This document shows, one piece after another, positions 1 through 10,876 of a DNA stretch of 64,000 bases. Under the pieces are notes generated by a model. It saw only the letters and a program-made list of their open reading frames with translations. It was not told where the DNA came from and made no database searches. Position numbers and translations under genes: made by a program. This stretch comes from Neoceratodus forsteri (Eukaryota; Chordata; Ceratodontiformes; Ceratodontidae): NCBI GenBank assembly GCA_016271365.2, contig CM057459.1, positions 819,079,001-819,143,000 of the forward strand, written 5' to 3'. Numbering within the stretch: position 1 is the stretch's first letter; each line of letters opens with the position of its first letter.

Positions 1-430
1 AAATTAGTGGTGTTTTATTCATTGATACAGTTTACATTTTTCGATAATTAGCAAAAACAGCAGAAAATTCAAATTTTTTTTATTTTGTCCTCAAACAAAT
101 GTAAATAACTTTAAAATGAAAAATGATTGCATGATACTGTGAGCACAAAGTTTATTCAGCACAGAAATATTTACAAAATGATTGGTGTTATAGATACTTT
201 TTAGTTTTTTCAGAATTAGCAAAAAACTGCAGAAAATTCAATTTTTGTGCACTTTTTCATCAAACAAATGCAAATAACTTAAAAACAAAAAATGATAGTA
301 TGATCCTTTCAGCACAAAACTTGTTCAGCATTATAACAACTACAAAATGAGAGGTGTTTCATTTCTAGATTCCTTTTAGATTTTCTATAATCAGCAAAAA
401 ATGGCAGAAAATTCAATTTTTATTCACTTT
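1..430. repeat. AT-rich tandem repeat, ~170-bp unit, 2.5 copies
   Basis: The word GGTGTT followed by similar AT-rich sequence recurs near 9, 184 and 353, a period of 169-175 bp. Each unit carries 'cagaaaattcaa' and 'caaacaaatgcaaataact'. The array runs off the left edge, so its true size is unknown. It is not coding. From 431 to 640 nothing is recognisable. Confidence 0.75.
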
Positions 431-638
431 TTTGAGTAACAAATGCCCCCTACAAAAGCAAAAGCAAAAGAATTCTGTAAATGGAATATGTAATGGAAAA
501 CTCATGTAATAAATTATTTATATGGCTTTGAGAAGTTTGACCTCAGACACCTCACTTGTGGCTTACACCACTCATGAGGTTACCCAAGGTCAAACTGCTC
601 TTGTGCAAATAAATCATTTATTACACTTGCTTCCATTG

Positions 639-644
<6 letters not shown>

Positions 645-694
<50 letters not shown>
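645..694. repeat. (CT)n(AT)n microsatellite
   Basis: A CT run passes directly into an AT run. It abuts the left side of a PAL palindrome, as (TA)n does at several other copies. Confidence 0.95.
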
Positions 695-709
695 TAGAGG
701 CAAAAAACT

Positions 710-1028
710 CCATTTAATGCATTAGTTAGGTTGTTCCACAGTGACAAAGTAAGGAATTCGGTGTTAGGGTTGAAAACTCCCCTTGGTCCTCCGCCCACCC
801 CCTACCGGCATTGGGGTGTGCAGTTAAAGTTGTCAGCCCCTAACTCTCACCCAATCACATGTGTAAAGCTGCAGAAGATAGGATAATGGGGTGAGAGTTA
901 GGACCGACGACCCCAATGCACACCCCAATGCCGATTGGGGTGGGCGGGTCCAAGTGGGTTTTCAACCCTAACACCAAATTTCCTCACTTTTGTCACTGTG
1001 GAACAACCCTAACTAATGCATTAAATGG
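710..1028. repeat. PAL palindrome copy P1
   Basis: An inverted repeat with arms of about 155 bp centred near 869. The left arm begins CCATTTAATGCATTAG and the right arm ends with its complement. The arms carry TTAGGGTTGAAAA and GGGGTGAGAGTTAGG words, and about 25 nt of non-paired spacer contains CATGTGTAAAGCTGCAG. Related palindromes occur at ten or more places in the window. Confidence 0.85.
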
Positions 1029-1139
1029 ATATGGCTAGGGTTGAGTAGGCAGATTAATGTTAAATCCCAAATTTTGCATATTGATAACTTCACAACCATT
1101 CAACAGATTTGCATGAAATTTGGAAAACACGGTCTCAGA

Positions 1140-2402
1140 TAGGAACATAGGAACATATGAATTGTGTCAGCAGATGGAGACTGTATCATCCATTTAGACT
1201 GCCTGTGTTTCTACCCCTTTCCCTATTTAGACTGTACCCTGATGTGTCCATAATGTCTGTCCCATGCAAGTTTGAACTTGTCTACTGTCTTGGATTACAT
1301 CACCTCCTGAAGCAGGCTGTTCCATGGGTCTATAACCCTTTCTGTAAATAAGTACTTCCTGAGGTTGCTTTTGAATTTGCCTCACACCAGATGCAAGTTG
1401 TGCCCCCTTGTAAGTGCATCCTTGTTTTGCTGGAAGAGGTTTCCTGCTTGTGTTGTGTTGATTCCCTTAATGTACTTAAAAGTTTTTATCATGTCCCCTT
1501 TGTTTCTTCTCTGCTCAAGGGTGTAAGGATTTAGTTCCCTAAGTCTTGCCTCAGATGGCTCATAATGCAGTCCATGCACCATCTTGTAGCCCTTCACTGT
1601 ACTTTCTACAGGTGGTCTATGTCTTTTTTGAGATGGGGCCTCCAAAACTGACCACAGTACTCTAAATGTGGCCTCACCAAGGACCTGTAGAGAGGAATGA
1701 TAACCTCACTCTTTCTACTTGTAATTCCACTACCAGTGCATCCAAGTATGCCACTCACCCTCTGTCCTGCCTTTTCACACTGTTTTCCTACCTTTAAGTC
1801 ATCCACGATGACTACTCCAAAGCCTCTTTCTGTCTTTTTTTCCTCTAACTGATGCTTTCCCAGTGTATACTTTATCCCAGGGTTTCTTTTTCCTATATGC
1901 ATATGCTTGCACTTCTTAGCATTAATTTACAACTGCCAATCCCAGGACCATTCCTTGAGTTTTTTCAGGTCTGTTTCCATACCTTTTGCTCCCTCCTGTG
2001 TGTCTACTCTATTGCAGAGTTTTGTGTCATCTGCAAACAGGCAAACCTTTCCCTTCAAGTCATTTGCAATATCCCCGTTAAATATGTTAAAGAGGATAGG
2101 TCCCAGCACAGACCATATAGAATGCCACTGGTTACTTTGCCTTCCCTTGATAATGATCCATTGACAAACACTCTCTGTGTCCTATCTTGCAGCCAGTTGG
2201 TAATCCAGTTCACTATCTTATGATCGACTCCTGTATGCTCTATTTTGTTAGCAAGCCTTCTGTGAGGAACAGTGTGAAAGGCTTTGCTGAAGTCCAGGTA
2301 CACAATGTCCACTACTCCTCTTCCCTAGTTAACTGCTGTGATGACACAGTTAAATAAAAGTAGATTATATTGGTTTGAAAACAACATCCTGCTTTGAAGC
2401 CA
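1140..2402 (-). mobile_element. CR1-type LINE, 5'-truncated
   Basis: A minus-strand LINE remnant keeps only the part from the middle of the RT domain to the 3' end. The 3' tail is at the left edge as a short GTTCCTAT-type repeat, like the tails of other CR1 copies here. Both flanks are PAL-B sequence, so the LINE inserted into that element. Truncation at the 5' side is normal for target-primed reverse transcription. Confidence 0.85.
1382..2402 (-). pseudogene. CR1 ORF2 fragment: reverse transcriptase C-terminal half
   Basis: The translation, spread over several frames, contains the CR1-type series in the right order: RQHGF near 2,395, VYLDFSKAFHTVPHRRL near 2,300, a degraded 'VTSGI' box, and an intact catalytic FADDTKLCNRVD near 2,040. 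The C-terminal 'RSLVRPHLEYCGQFWRPHLKKD' domain lies near 1,640-1,720. In the family this protein is the endonuclease/reverse transcriptase that copies LINE RNA into the genome. The endonuclease half and the RT palm start are absent and at least three frame changes separate the blocks, so it is inactive. Assignment to the CR1 clade rests on remembered motifs; a close relative such as Rex1 is less likely. Confidence 0.85.
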
Positions 2403-2756
2403 TGTTGCCTGGGGATGGTAGATCTCTTGACTTGCCAAGTTGCATTTTAATTGGATTTGCAGTTTGTGTGCAACAAAGCACCAAAAAATGTATTCTTCAC
2501 TTTTTTTGGCAAATGTCATGGTCGTTTTTTGAGATTGTGCTGCGCCCACACTGTTTACAATTTTGGCCTGAAATTTTTAGGGTAGAAAGAGCTTATCCCA
2601 AGAAACAATCCAGTGTTTTGTTTGCTGAAAAAATATTAATCGATTTCAAACTTATTAAATTTTAAACTTTTGGATTTGGAGCATGTACAGTTCACTCTTT
2701 GAGATAGTTATATAGCTTCAATGAAGGATCCCTCTTCGTGACTGGCTCATGAACAG

Positions 2757-3085
2757 AGGCTGCAAAAAGGGATTCAGAAATCTCGTGAAATCCCTTTTTT
2801 GTGAGGTAAATCCCTGTTCGGTTGGCCATCATTTTTTTTCTCATTTAGCAAGGGGAAAAACAAAATCTTGAAACTTGCCCCAGGGATGTTTTTTTTTTTT
2901 TTAAACCAAGGTATGGGTTTGAATTAGAGGAACGTCATATGCCTGCCCATGCCATTGGTTTTGTGTATTTATTTTTTAAAAAATGACGGTTTAAAAAATT
3001 ATAAATCCCTCTTTGGGATCCCTTTTCACCAGCAGGTCCCTTTTCATGAGGATCAGCTGGTGAAAAGGGATCACAAAGAGGAATT
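2757..3085. repeat. Short-inverted-word module of PAL-B
   Basis: Short words and their complements alternate: 'aaatcccttttttgtgagg', 'gggatcccttttcacc', 'ggtgaaaagggatc'. Words of the same kind occur in the 49,740-50,640 module. Such strings can fold into many alternative hairpins. Confidence 0.6.
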
Positions 3086-3439
3086 TAAAATTTTAAATGT
3101 ATATTTTTTTTAAATAAAGTACACAAAACTAAAGGCATGGGTGGGTACAGGATGCCCCACTAGGCCACACCCATGCCTTGGTTTTATATATATATATTTT
3201 ATTTTTTTTTACATTTTAGTGGCTACTTGCCACATCTCCCTGGTCTCCAGTGGTACCATCCCACCCTCAATTGCCCCACTTATTTAAATGTATATGATGC
3301 TACTTGACACGTCTCCCTTGAGTCCAGTGGTACCCACCCACCCTCCATTGCCCCAGTTATCTTTGATGGCAGTGGGTTCCCTAGCTATGCCTATTTATTT
3401 TGTTTTCCCTTTAAAAAGTAGAATGCCATCCCTCATTGT

Positions 3440-5995
3440 CTTTTGCGGTTGTTTCTTCAGTAAAGAAAACCATTCATCACCGATTGCGCCAGAACCCCCA
3501 CTGTGCACCCACCTCCTCACACCCCCTGACATCCCCCCAGACTACCGCTAACCTGAGGAGGTACCTGGTCTGACACTTTCTCTTGTGATCGAAGACACGT
3601 CTTGCTGCTGGAACCGGCAACTGCAATCTGAACCAAGATAAATGTGGTGCTATGTATTTCAATGGAGGGGTTTCAACTTTTGGCCATAACTCAGCCATTT
3701 TTTAACATTTTAGCCCCAAATTTTCAACATGGCTTTTTATGGACCACACCTCCTGAACAATGTAACAGTCATTAGGCAGCTCTTGCTGGAAAAGTGATTT
3801 AGTGGTTGGTTGGTAAAATCTCCTTTTTGGTGGGATTTGCATAAAGACAGTCACATCGTTCATCAGGTGGGGGTCATAAAAAAGGCCATGTTGAAAATCT
3901 GGGGTCACGATTTTGAAAAATGACTGTGTCATGTGCATTTGGTGCAATCTCAGTACGTACACTTATAACTGAGTATGTTTTAAATATTTTCACCCCATAT
4001 TTTCAAAATACTCTTCTTATTACTCCCCCTCATGTCTGTCATAGCTGTCATTTGTCAAATCCTGTCCAAAATGTGATTTCTAACCTGTGGCATAGATTGG
4101 AGTTGCAGTTGTGCAGAATTATGTTTTGGCAGGGATATCAACATTTTCTGTGCTATGTACATGTGGTGAGGTCATAAAATGGCTGGGTTGAAAATTTGGG
4201 GTCAGAATTTTGAACAATAGATGCTTTATGGGCATTTCATGCAGTCTCACCACACACACTTATAACAGTACATTTTCAATATTTTCTCCCCATATTTTCA
4301 ACATACTGTTCTTATTACCCCACTTCTTGCGTGTCACAGATGTCATTTGTCAAATCCTGTCCAAAAAGTTATTTCGCACCTGTGGCACAGATTGGCATTG
4401 CAAATGTGCAGAATTATGTTTTAGCAGTGTTTTGACAATTTTCTGTGCTGGATACATTTGGTGAGGTCACAAAATACCATGTTTAAAATGTGGGCTCAAA
4501 TTAGGATAGAGTTATACTATCTCAATGGAGGGATGTGAGTGCAGGGTCCAAAGGACCCTGTGCTCTCACCAAAACATGTGGATACTGTTGTACTATCTTG
4601 ATAGAGGGATTGACCCTGCACTCCCACCGTAACAAAGGGATACTGTTTTTCTATCTCGATGGAGGGATGGAGGTGTAGGGTCCAAAGGATCCTGCACTCC
4701 CACTGTAACATATGGATAGTGCTATGCTGTGTCAGTGGAGGGATGGGAGTGCAGGGGTGAGAGTTAGGCCTGATGACCCCATGGCACAACCTGATGCCTG
4801 TTGGTATGTGGACAGTGAAGAGGTGAGGTCATACAGTTGGTAACTCTAACGTCGAATTTCCCAACTTTTAACGTTTTGACAAAAACTCCTACTGATGCAT
4901 TAACAGAGTTTTTTTGCAATGAATTTCTCTTATTTTTTGTATAGTATAAAAGTGTCCTTACTTTACTGTTGGAGCACAGGGTCCATAGGACCCTGTGATC
5001 CAATCCCACAAAGTTATACATGTGTGTGGAATAAATTCAATGAATGCACATAACTCAGGCATTTTCACCAAATTGTCAACATGGGCTTTTTGGGACCTCC
5101 CTAATGAACTGTGGCACTGTGATTTTGTTAATCCATCCTGAAAGCTGATTTTACACAGCGACTGCGCCACTCAGCACCACAGGTGTGAAAACATGTTCCA
5201 GGCAGGGTATGCAGAATGACAGCTGTACTCTTCATGAGAAGGTGTTAAAAAATGGCAATGTTAAAAATCTGGAGTGAAAATACTTAAAATTAGTGAAGTT
5301 ACAAGTGTGTGTAGAAACTAAGCAATGCACGCTCATAATGCAGTCATTTTTGGGAATTTCTTCACCCAGTTCACAAAGTGGGCTTTTTGGGACCCCACAT
5401 TATGAACAGTGGCACTGTGATTTTGGTATTCCATCCCGAAAGTTGATTTCACACAGCAACTGCACCATTCTGTGCCACAAGTGTGAAAACATGTCCTGGG
5501 CAGGATGTGCAAAATGACAGCTGTATGGTTCATGAGGAGGTCTGAAAAAATGGCAATGTTAAAAATCTGGAGCAAAAATATAAACAATTGGTAAAGTTGC
5601 AAACATACATTGAGTCTATGGAATGCACGCTCATAATGTAGTCATTTCTTGGAATATTTTCACTAATTTCACAACATGGGCTTTTTGGGATCCCACTTCA
5701 CGAACAATGGCACAGCCATTTTGTTAATCTGTCCTGAAAGTTGATTCCATGTAGTGACCACTAAAACAGCTTTCAGGACCGAGAAATGAGATGTCAGTTG
5801 CATTGTTCAAGAGGTGGGGTCCCCAAAACCCCATGTTGAAAATGTGGGGTCCAAATTCCCAAAAATGACTGGGATAGCAACATAAGTTGAACCCCTTCCT
5901 TTGACTCCCATTATACGGTTTACCTTTATTCCTCAGTTCATAGTTCAGCTTTGAAAAGTTCAGACATGTCCCGCTCCAGAGAAGATCACTGATTG
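3440..5995 (+). mobile_element. PAL-A foldback element copy A1
   Basis: It begins with a 'aaagaaaaccattcatcacc' and C-rich stretch followed by 'gatcgaagacacgtcttgctgctgg', found again at 14,090, 25,630 and 46,090. The body is a run of diverged ~300-bp segments built around 'ttttcaacatgggctttttgggaccc', 'catcctgtccaaaa' and 'gcacctgtggcacag'. The far end (5,925-5,990 and, beyond a nested LINE, 7,888-8,070) is the reverse complement of the starting sequence, so the copy has long inverted ends. A half palindrome sits at 4,755-4,924. No ORF is credible. Confidence 0.65.
4755..4924. repeat. Half copy (right arm only) of the PAL palindrome
   Basis: GGGTGAGAGTTAGGCCTGATGACCCC leads into CTACTGATGCATTAACAGAG and TTGCAATGAATTT, which is the right arm of the palindrome. 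The left arm is missing and replaced by 'gggatgggagtgcag'. Confidence 0.7.
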
Positions 5996-6563
5996 TCCAC
6001 CTGGGAACAGAAGTAGGAGGTTGTTCAGGAAAGAGATTTGGTTTTATCTTCTGTTTTAACTGAAATATTTGAATAGTTTTGTACTTGAAATTAGTTCTGT
6101 GTGTGTTAAAAATTACTACTTTTAGTTAGAACTGTTACTTGGGCTTTGATATTGTAAGTATTGGGGCTTGTGTGCTGGGTGGAATACTTGTTTGGCAGTG
6201 ATAATTAGAGTGAAATTTAAAGTGATGTTTGCCTGGTGGTGGTAGAGCCTCCCACCCACCCTGTTTTGTAGGCTTTCTTAAATACTGAAAAGCCACTGGG
6301 GATTGAGATTGAAGAGCTGTGCATTTCTGTTTGTGACTGAAATTTGAAGCAACAGGAACTGGTGGGCCTGTGACATCATACGGTACCTGATGTCTGCATA
6401 CACACACTGTTAGTGGGACTGGACACACACTGGACTGTATGTGTTTGTGAGACTTGGGAACTTTATTGGTAGGGTTGAAATTGGGTTCATAAATAACTGC
6501 ATTCAGTATAGAGAGAGACTGTATTCCAGGGGGAAGGGACTGAGAAAAGGGGTGTGAGCCATT

Positions 6564-7400
6564 ATGAACAGAGAGAGACAAATAGGGTGGCAACATTCCA
6601 CCATGGCAGGCATCTTCAGAAGGGTTGTAGGCTGCACAAGCTGTGGGGTGGCAATAATTCCCAATTGGACCTGGAGAGAGGGAGGCTGCCCACTCTGTAG
6701 ACAGCTATCTTGTATCAGGAGTGAAGTATATTGGTTAAGGAGTAAGCTGGGGGAGTTGGGGGGGTGTCCAAGGATAAGGGGTTTGGATATGGGTGGCAGA
6801 AGGGTGGGGCTGAGGGAAGGCTGGGGAAATGCTCAGAAATTACAGGACATTATGTCACAGCAAGCAGGAGGGAGATATTAGGGACAGAGGACCTTCAGAT
6901 AGGGATGTTGACGCTAAGGGGAAAACGTATGGGGTAAAAATTCCGAATATAAAGAGAGTGGAGGGGAAGAGTCAGGAAGGGCTGTTGTGGGGAAGCCTAG
7001 AAGAGCAGACAGTGAGAAGGGAGGGGCTGTTGTGGGGAAGCCTAAAAGAGCAGACTGTGGGAAGGGAGGTCCTAAGGAGAACAGGGCAAGAGGGGAGGAA
7101 GAGGGGCAGTTTAGAGAGGCAGTTGGGGGAAAATCAGGTTACTTGATGGAGGCTGGCATAGAGTGTTACAATAAATTTGAGTTACTATACAACCTAGAGA
7201 GGGAGAAAGGGGTTGGTGGAAATGAGGAAACTGATACAGAGGCGGAGGGGAGGGAGTCGGATACCCATAGAGCATCACAGACTGGCAATGGAAAGGATAT
7301 AAATAGTCCCAGAGAGATAAGGGGAAACTTAAATGTTAGACAGATGGGGGAGATGCAACATATTGCACACATGAGGGAGGAGGTATGTATGAATAACTCT
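6564..7400 (+). pseudogene. CR1 ORF1-like fragment with a Cys cluster
   Basis: The reading begins with a CTSCGVAIIPNWTWREGGCP block (near 6,630-6,700) and continues CRQLSCIRSEVYWLRSKLGEL. This is a CX2C...CX2C zinc-knuckle-like cluster followed by a leucine-heptad stretch. CR1-group ORF1 proteins commonly combine a Cys motif, a coiled coil and a basic region, and bind the LINE RNA as a chaperone. Downstream the frame changes and the text becomes Glu/Gly/Arg-rich through repeated 'gggaagccta' words near 6,980-7,060. The start at 6,564 is only the first Met; the true start is not clear. The ORF1 assignment is inferred from position and the Cys motif. Confidence 0.5.
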
Positions 7401-7838
7401 GAGCATTGCAGAAGAGTGACTAGCAAGGCAAACAGGATGTTGGGATGCATCATAAGGGGATCACCTCTAGGAGCAGGGAAGTGATTCTGCTGCTCTACAA
7501 TGGACTGGTTAGACCACACCTTGAGTACTGTGTACAGTACTGGAGACCATACTTAAAGAGGCACATACAGCTCCTGGAGAGAAAAGAGAGGAAGGCAACT
7601 AAGATGATACGAGGACTAGGGGATTTGACATATGAGGACAGACTTGAGGAGCTCTGCCTGTTTTCACTGGAGGAGAGGAGAGGAGAGATGGGGTAACATG
7701 ATTGAGGTCTTCAAGTACCTCAATGGAATAAATAGGGTAAACATGGAGGGGATCTTTAGACTAAAGCAGGGAGGTATCACCAGAGGGCATGGTTTGAAGA
7801 TGAAAGGTGGGGATCTGAGGTTTGAGCAGACTCAATAG
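7401..7838 (+). pseudogene. CR1 ORF2 C-terminal fragment fused after ORF1
   Basis: The text runs CRRVTSKANRMLGCI, then in another frame VILLLYNGLVRPHLEYCVQY and KATKMIRGLGDLTYEDRLEE, ending with the 'NMIEVFKYLNGINR' and 'TRGHGLKM' blocks. These are the CR1 thumb and C-terminal domain in the right order. No palm or FADD box is present. The sequence changes frame at about 7,450 and again at about 7,690. The part is recognised by collinearity with four other CR1 copies in this window. Confidence 0.85.
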
Positions 7839-7887
7839 ACCATAAGGCCTAATCTGCTGGCAATTAGTATGTTAGTATGTTAGTATG

Positions 7888-8075
7888 ATCCTGACCTCTG
7901 GAAGGTAAGTATGGGTGAGGGGGGTGCAGGGGGGTGGGTGCTCAGCTGGAGGGTGGGGATGGAGGAGAGGGGACTGGGGAGATGACGAGGGATGGTTTCC
8001 TTTTTTTGCAGGGTTAATTTAAAAAAAATGATTTGGGGGGACAGTTTTCTTATTTTCATGTCTTTTACCATTTGC
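7888..8075 (-). repeat. PAL-A terminal sequence, inverted (distal end of A1)
   Basis: Read on the minus strand it gives 'aaccatccctcgtcatct', a C-rich run and 'catacttacc', matching 14,110-14,230 and 25,620-25,715 on the plus strand. It is the distal inverted end of the copy starting near 3,440. Confidence 0.65.
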
Positions 8076-8635
8076 CATTTGCATATTTACTCTGTGAACT
8101 GTAAATGGCATTTACCATTCACACATTTACCATTCAAACAGTAATTTGTGAATGGTAAATGACATTTAGCATTCACAAATTACTGTTCAAACAGTAAATG
8201 CAATCTACCCTGCACACTGCCTGTCTTGTACCTATCACAAAAAATGTTATAATTCAAAAATGGTTATATATTTTATCACCAAACCATCCAAAGGCACACC
8301 ATTGGCACACACCCCATCATCCATGAAAGCATCAGAGAAAAGCTTAATTCCTTGTGTGCTGTACATGAGAGCAAAAAATCCCATGTTATCCTACTGAAAA
8401 AAGCTCCTTTTTGCATTTTTGACCACTTTATATCTCTGAAACTGTTATAGCGCCTATCATGAAACTTTCAACATCTTGCTACACTGACAACACAGTAGCA
8501 CATACCAATTTTTGTGTTGTTTGGTTGAAAAATGACAAAGTTAGTAAGGTGCAAAATTTAGATTTAACGTTGAAAGGCTGTACCAACCCTATATATAAGG
8601 GTGCTATTGTGCCCTTATAATATATCTATATATAT
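8076..8635 (+). repeat. PAL-B 3' part: inverted-word module plus terminal hairpin
   Basis: From 8,076 to 8,200 the words 'gaatggtaaatgacattta' and 'tttaccattcac' alternate in both orientations. Then follows PAL-B right-body text ('catgaaactttcaaca', 'gtgcaaaatttagatttaac') and an end hairpin AAGGGTGC-TATT-GTGCCCTT at 8,597-8,616, directly followed by a TA-rich run. The palindrome and left body of this copy are absent. Confidence 0.6.
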
Positions 8636-8652
8636 TCATTCCAAAAAATGTT

Positions 8653-8995
8653 GTTAATGTATCAGTTAGGGTTGACAGCACAATGACAAAAGTGTGGAAA
8701 TTCCAGTTTGGTTGCCACCATTATTATCACCCCCTGCTCCCTCTGCACAACAACAGGTGTCAGGGTGTGCCATGGGGTCATCAGGCCAAACTTTCACCCC
8801 ATTCCATTTGTAAAAAAGCTATCATGCTACAGTATAGAAGAATGGGGTGAGAGCTAGCCCTGATAACCCCATGGCACACCTCAATGCCTGTTGTTGTGCA
8901 GAGGGTGGAGGGGGTGGGGTTGTAGGGGTGGTAACCCTAACATGGAACTTCCAAACTTCTGTCACTGTGCTATCAACCCTATCTGATGCATTAAT
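8653..8995. repeat. PAL palindrome copy P2
   Basis: The left arm starts TTAATGTATCAGTTAGGGTT and the right arm ends CCCTATCTGATGCATTAA. The centre is near 8,824. Both arms carry the GGTGTGCCATGGGGTCATCAGG word in opposite orientation. Confidence 0.85.
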
Positions 8996-10115
8996 GAGCT
9001 TTATTGCAATGAATTTTCCTTCTTTTTGAGAAAGTGGAATGTAACTGGTAACTGGTATGTGTTTGTGGGAGCGTGGGGCCCTGACACTGCCCATTTTTTC
9101 CTAAAGGTATGCATATTTGGGAGCATGGGCCTTCTGGGCTCTGCACTCTCACTTACACAAGCATACGGAGCAATACAGCATCCCCATAGTACTGAAAAGG
9201 AATCCTTGTAACTCATTTTTGATAATATTTCAGTAACCGTAGCAGTGATGTAAAGAAATTCCTCTGTAGCTGTAAATATGACTTTGAAACCTCCATACAG
9301 TCTTAGTCCACTGAAAGGTGGACTAAGCTGCGGGTAGCAAAAAATTCGTATCTTAAATCATTTTCAAGATAAGGGTGCCGAAAGGGCCATGGGTGATGCA
9401 ATGTTACCCTACGGGAAATTTCTCAACTACGGGCCTGTTGAATTGTTTGGGACCAATCCACAAAAAGGCCCATATGTGGGACCAGGGCTTGCCACCCTGC
9501 ATATTTCAGTCCAAAAGCACAATCCACCTTGGCACAATGAAGTGATAAAGAAAACAACATATCGGATAATGCTGTCGAGTATTGTTTTCACGGCAACAAA
9601 AATGTTTTCATGACATCCATATACCTTATAATTAAATGTTTTTGCACACAAAAAATTTTGTCACTCACAAAAAAATGCTTTAGCGAAAGTTTTCACAAAA
9701 GTTTTCTTAGTGCACATATACATTTTCCCATAAGCTAAACTGGGACATAAAAAACTTGCATAACTTTTAACTTTTGAGCGGATTAATATTTTTTCATCAA
9801 CTCATCAAAAGGCACTAGTTTAACCCAGCCAACATATAGACATGCACATTTGAATCCACTCAGATGCATTCTTCAGTCCTTTAAACCGGACAAAATAATG
9901 TGCAAAAGTTGGGTATATTTTTTACTTATTCGACACTCTACAGTTCTAAAACTGTAAATTCGACCAGAACACAACTTTCCAGATTCAGAGATCTATGGTT
10001 GCACTGCATGCATGCAAAATGTCAGGCACATCGGACAAACAGTTGCAAAGTTATCAAAGTGCAAACTTTGGGGTTTTACGTTTAAGTGGCCCGCCAACCC
10101 TAACTATACCTGCAC

Positions 10116-10118
<3 letters not shown>
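8996..10118 (+). mobile_element. PAL-B foldback element copy B-a
   Basis: After the palindrome the element continues with GCAATGAATTTTCC, GGGAGCGTGGGGCCC, 'cagtaaccgtagcag', a GTCCACTGAAAGGTGGAC hairpin, 'gccaccctgcatatttca', a short-word module rich in 'ttttcacaaaagttttc' (9,580-9,720), 'cttttgagcggattaatatt' and 'aaccctaactatacctgcac'. This order recurs in five other copies. It is shorter than the ~2.2-kb copies. There is no credible ORF. Confidence 0.7.

Positions 10119-10158
<40 letters not shown>
10119..10158. repeat. (TA)n microsatellite
   Basis: About 20 TA units directly follow the 3' end of PAL-B copy B-a. Confidence 0.95.
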
Positions 10159-10160
<2 letters not shown>

Positions 10161-10175
10161 GCACATACACACACC

Positions 10176-10313
10176 TTGAAGCCCACCAGGATGAAGTGCA
10201 GCACTGCAGAATTCTGCAGTAGACTTACTGCTGCAAACAATGCTGTTTCAATGGGAGTTAATCCCTTTGTCGGCAGTAATTCTGTGACAGTGCACTTCAT
10301 CCTGGTGGGCTTC

Positions 10314-10316
<3 letters not shown>
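10176..10316. mobile_element. Small foldback (MITE-like) element inside a microsatellite
   Basis: GAAGCCCACCAGGATGAAGTG at the left is matched by its exact complement at the right end (near 10,290-10,313). Inner words CAGAATTCTGCAGTA and 'cagtaattctgtgaca' also pair. The element is ~140 bp and lies between TA/CA repeats on the left and TG/TA repeats on the right. Confidence 0.75.
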
Positions 10317-10363
<47 letters not shown>

Positions 10364-10373
10364 GATATATATA

Positions 10374-10451
<78 letters not shown>

Positions 10452-10456
10452 TGTAT
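10316..10456. repeat. (TG)n(TA)n compound microsatellite
   Basis: A TG run of about 17 units changes to a TA run with a few GATATA interruptions and ends just before palindrome P3. Confidence 0.95.
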
Positions 10457-10462
10457 GTATAT

Positions 10463-10876
10463 ATTCATTGCAAAAAACTTCATTACTGCATCAGTTAGGG
10501 TTGAAGCGCTAAAGTAGTGAAATGAGGTGTTAGGGTTGACACCCTAACAGCCTCCCATGCCTTACCACTCCACCTAACCCCCACCCACCATAGACCAACA
10601 GGTGATGGGGTGTGCTTTGGAGTCATTGCCCCTAACTCTCACCACATTCCATGTGTAACAAAGTTCACATGAAACAGTATACAAAAATGGAGTGAGAGTT
10701 AGACCAAATGACCCAAAGGCACACCACGTCATCTGTTGGTCTGTGGTGGGTAGGGGTGGTGTGGAGTGGTAAGGCATGGGGGAGCCTGTTATGATGTCAA
10801 CCCTAACACCTAATTTTCCTACTTTTGTTGCTTCAACCCTAACTGATGCATTAACAAAGTTTTTTTTGCAATGAAT
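10463..10876. repeat. PAL palindrome copy P3
   Basis: The arms run from ATTCATTGCAAAAAACTTC to its near complement at GTTTTTTTTGCAATGAAT. The centre is near 10,669. This is the best example of the extended terminus, with TTCATTGC and GCAATGAA as the outermost paired words. Confidence 0.9.

Larger units (their letters stand above)
1029..3100 (-). mobile_element. PAL-B foldback element copy, reverse orientation, split by a LINE
   Basis: After the palindrome the text 'ccaaattttgcatattgataacttcacaacc' and, beyond the LINE, 'gtagatctcttgacttgccaag' match the body of other PAL-B copies in reverse order (for example 33,290-33,370). The body is interrupted by a CR1 LINE at 1,140-2,402. Its short-inverted-word module lies at 2,757-3,085, with words like 'gggatcccttttcaccagc'. 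It has no coding capacity. From 3,100 to 3,440 lies AT-rich sequence with a GGCATGGGTG/CACCCATGCC-type hairpin and no gene. Confidence 0.65.
5996..7887 (+). mobile_element. CR1-type LINE with large internal deletion
   Basis: This insertion splits the distal end of PAL-A copy A1. It has a 5' region (5,996-6,560), an ORF1-like segment, then an abrupt jump at about 7,395-7,420 to the last part of ORF2, and a 3' tail of repeated TTAGTATG at 7,866-7,886. About 2 kb that normally holds endonuclease and RT is absent, so it could have moved only with help from a full CR1. Confidence 0.75.

Noticed and set aside
701..1046. Telomere-like TTAGGG words in the palindromes
   Set aside because: They are single TTAGGGTT words at fixed places in the PAL arms, never tandem.
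6135..6596. Minus-strand ORF of 153 residues
   Set aside because: It is antisense to the 5' region of a CR1 LINE and has no recognisable domain.
8597..8616. Helitron 3' hairpin
   Set aside because: Helitrons end CTRR shortly after the hairpin and insert between A and T. Here TA repeats follow, no CTRR is visible and the opposite end is a large palindrome without a TC start.
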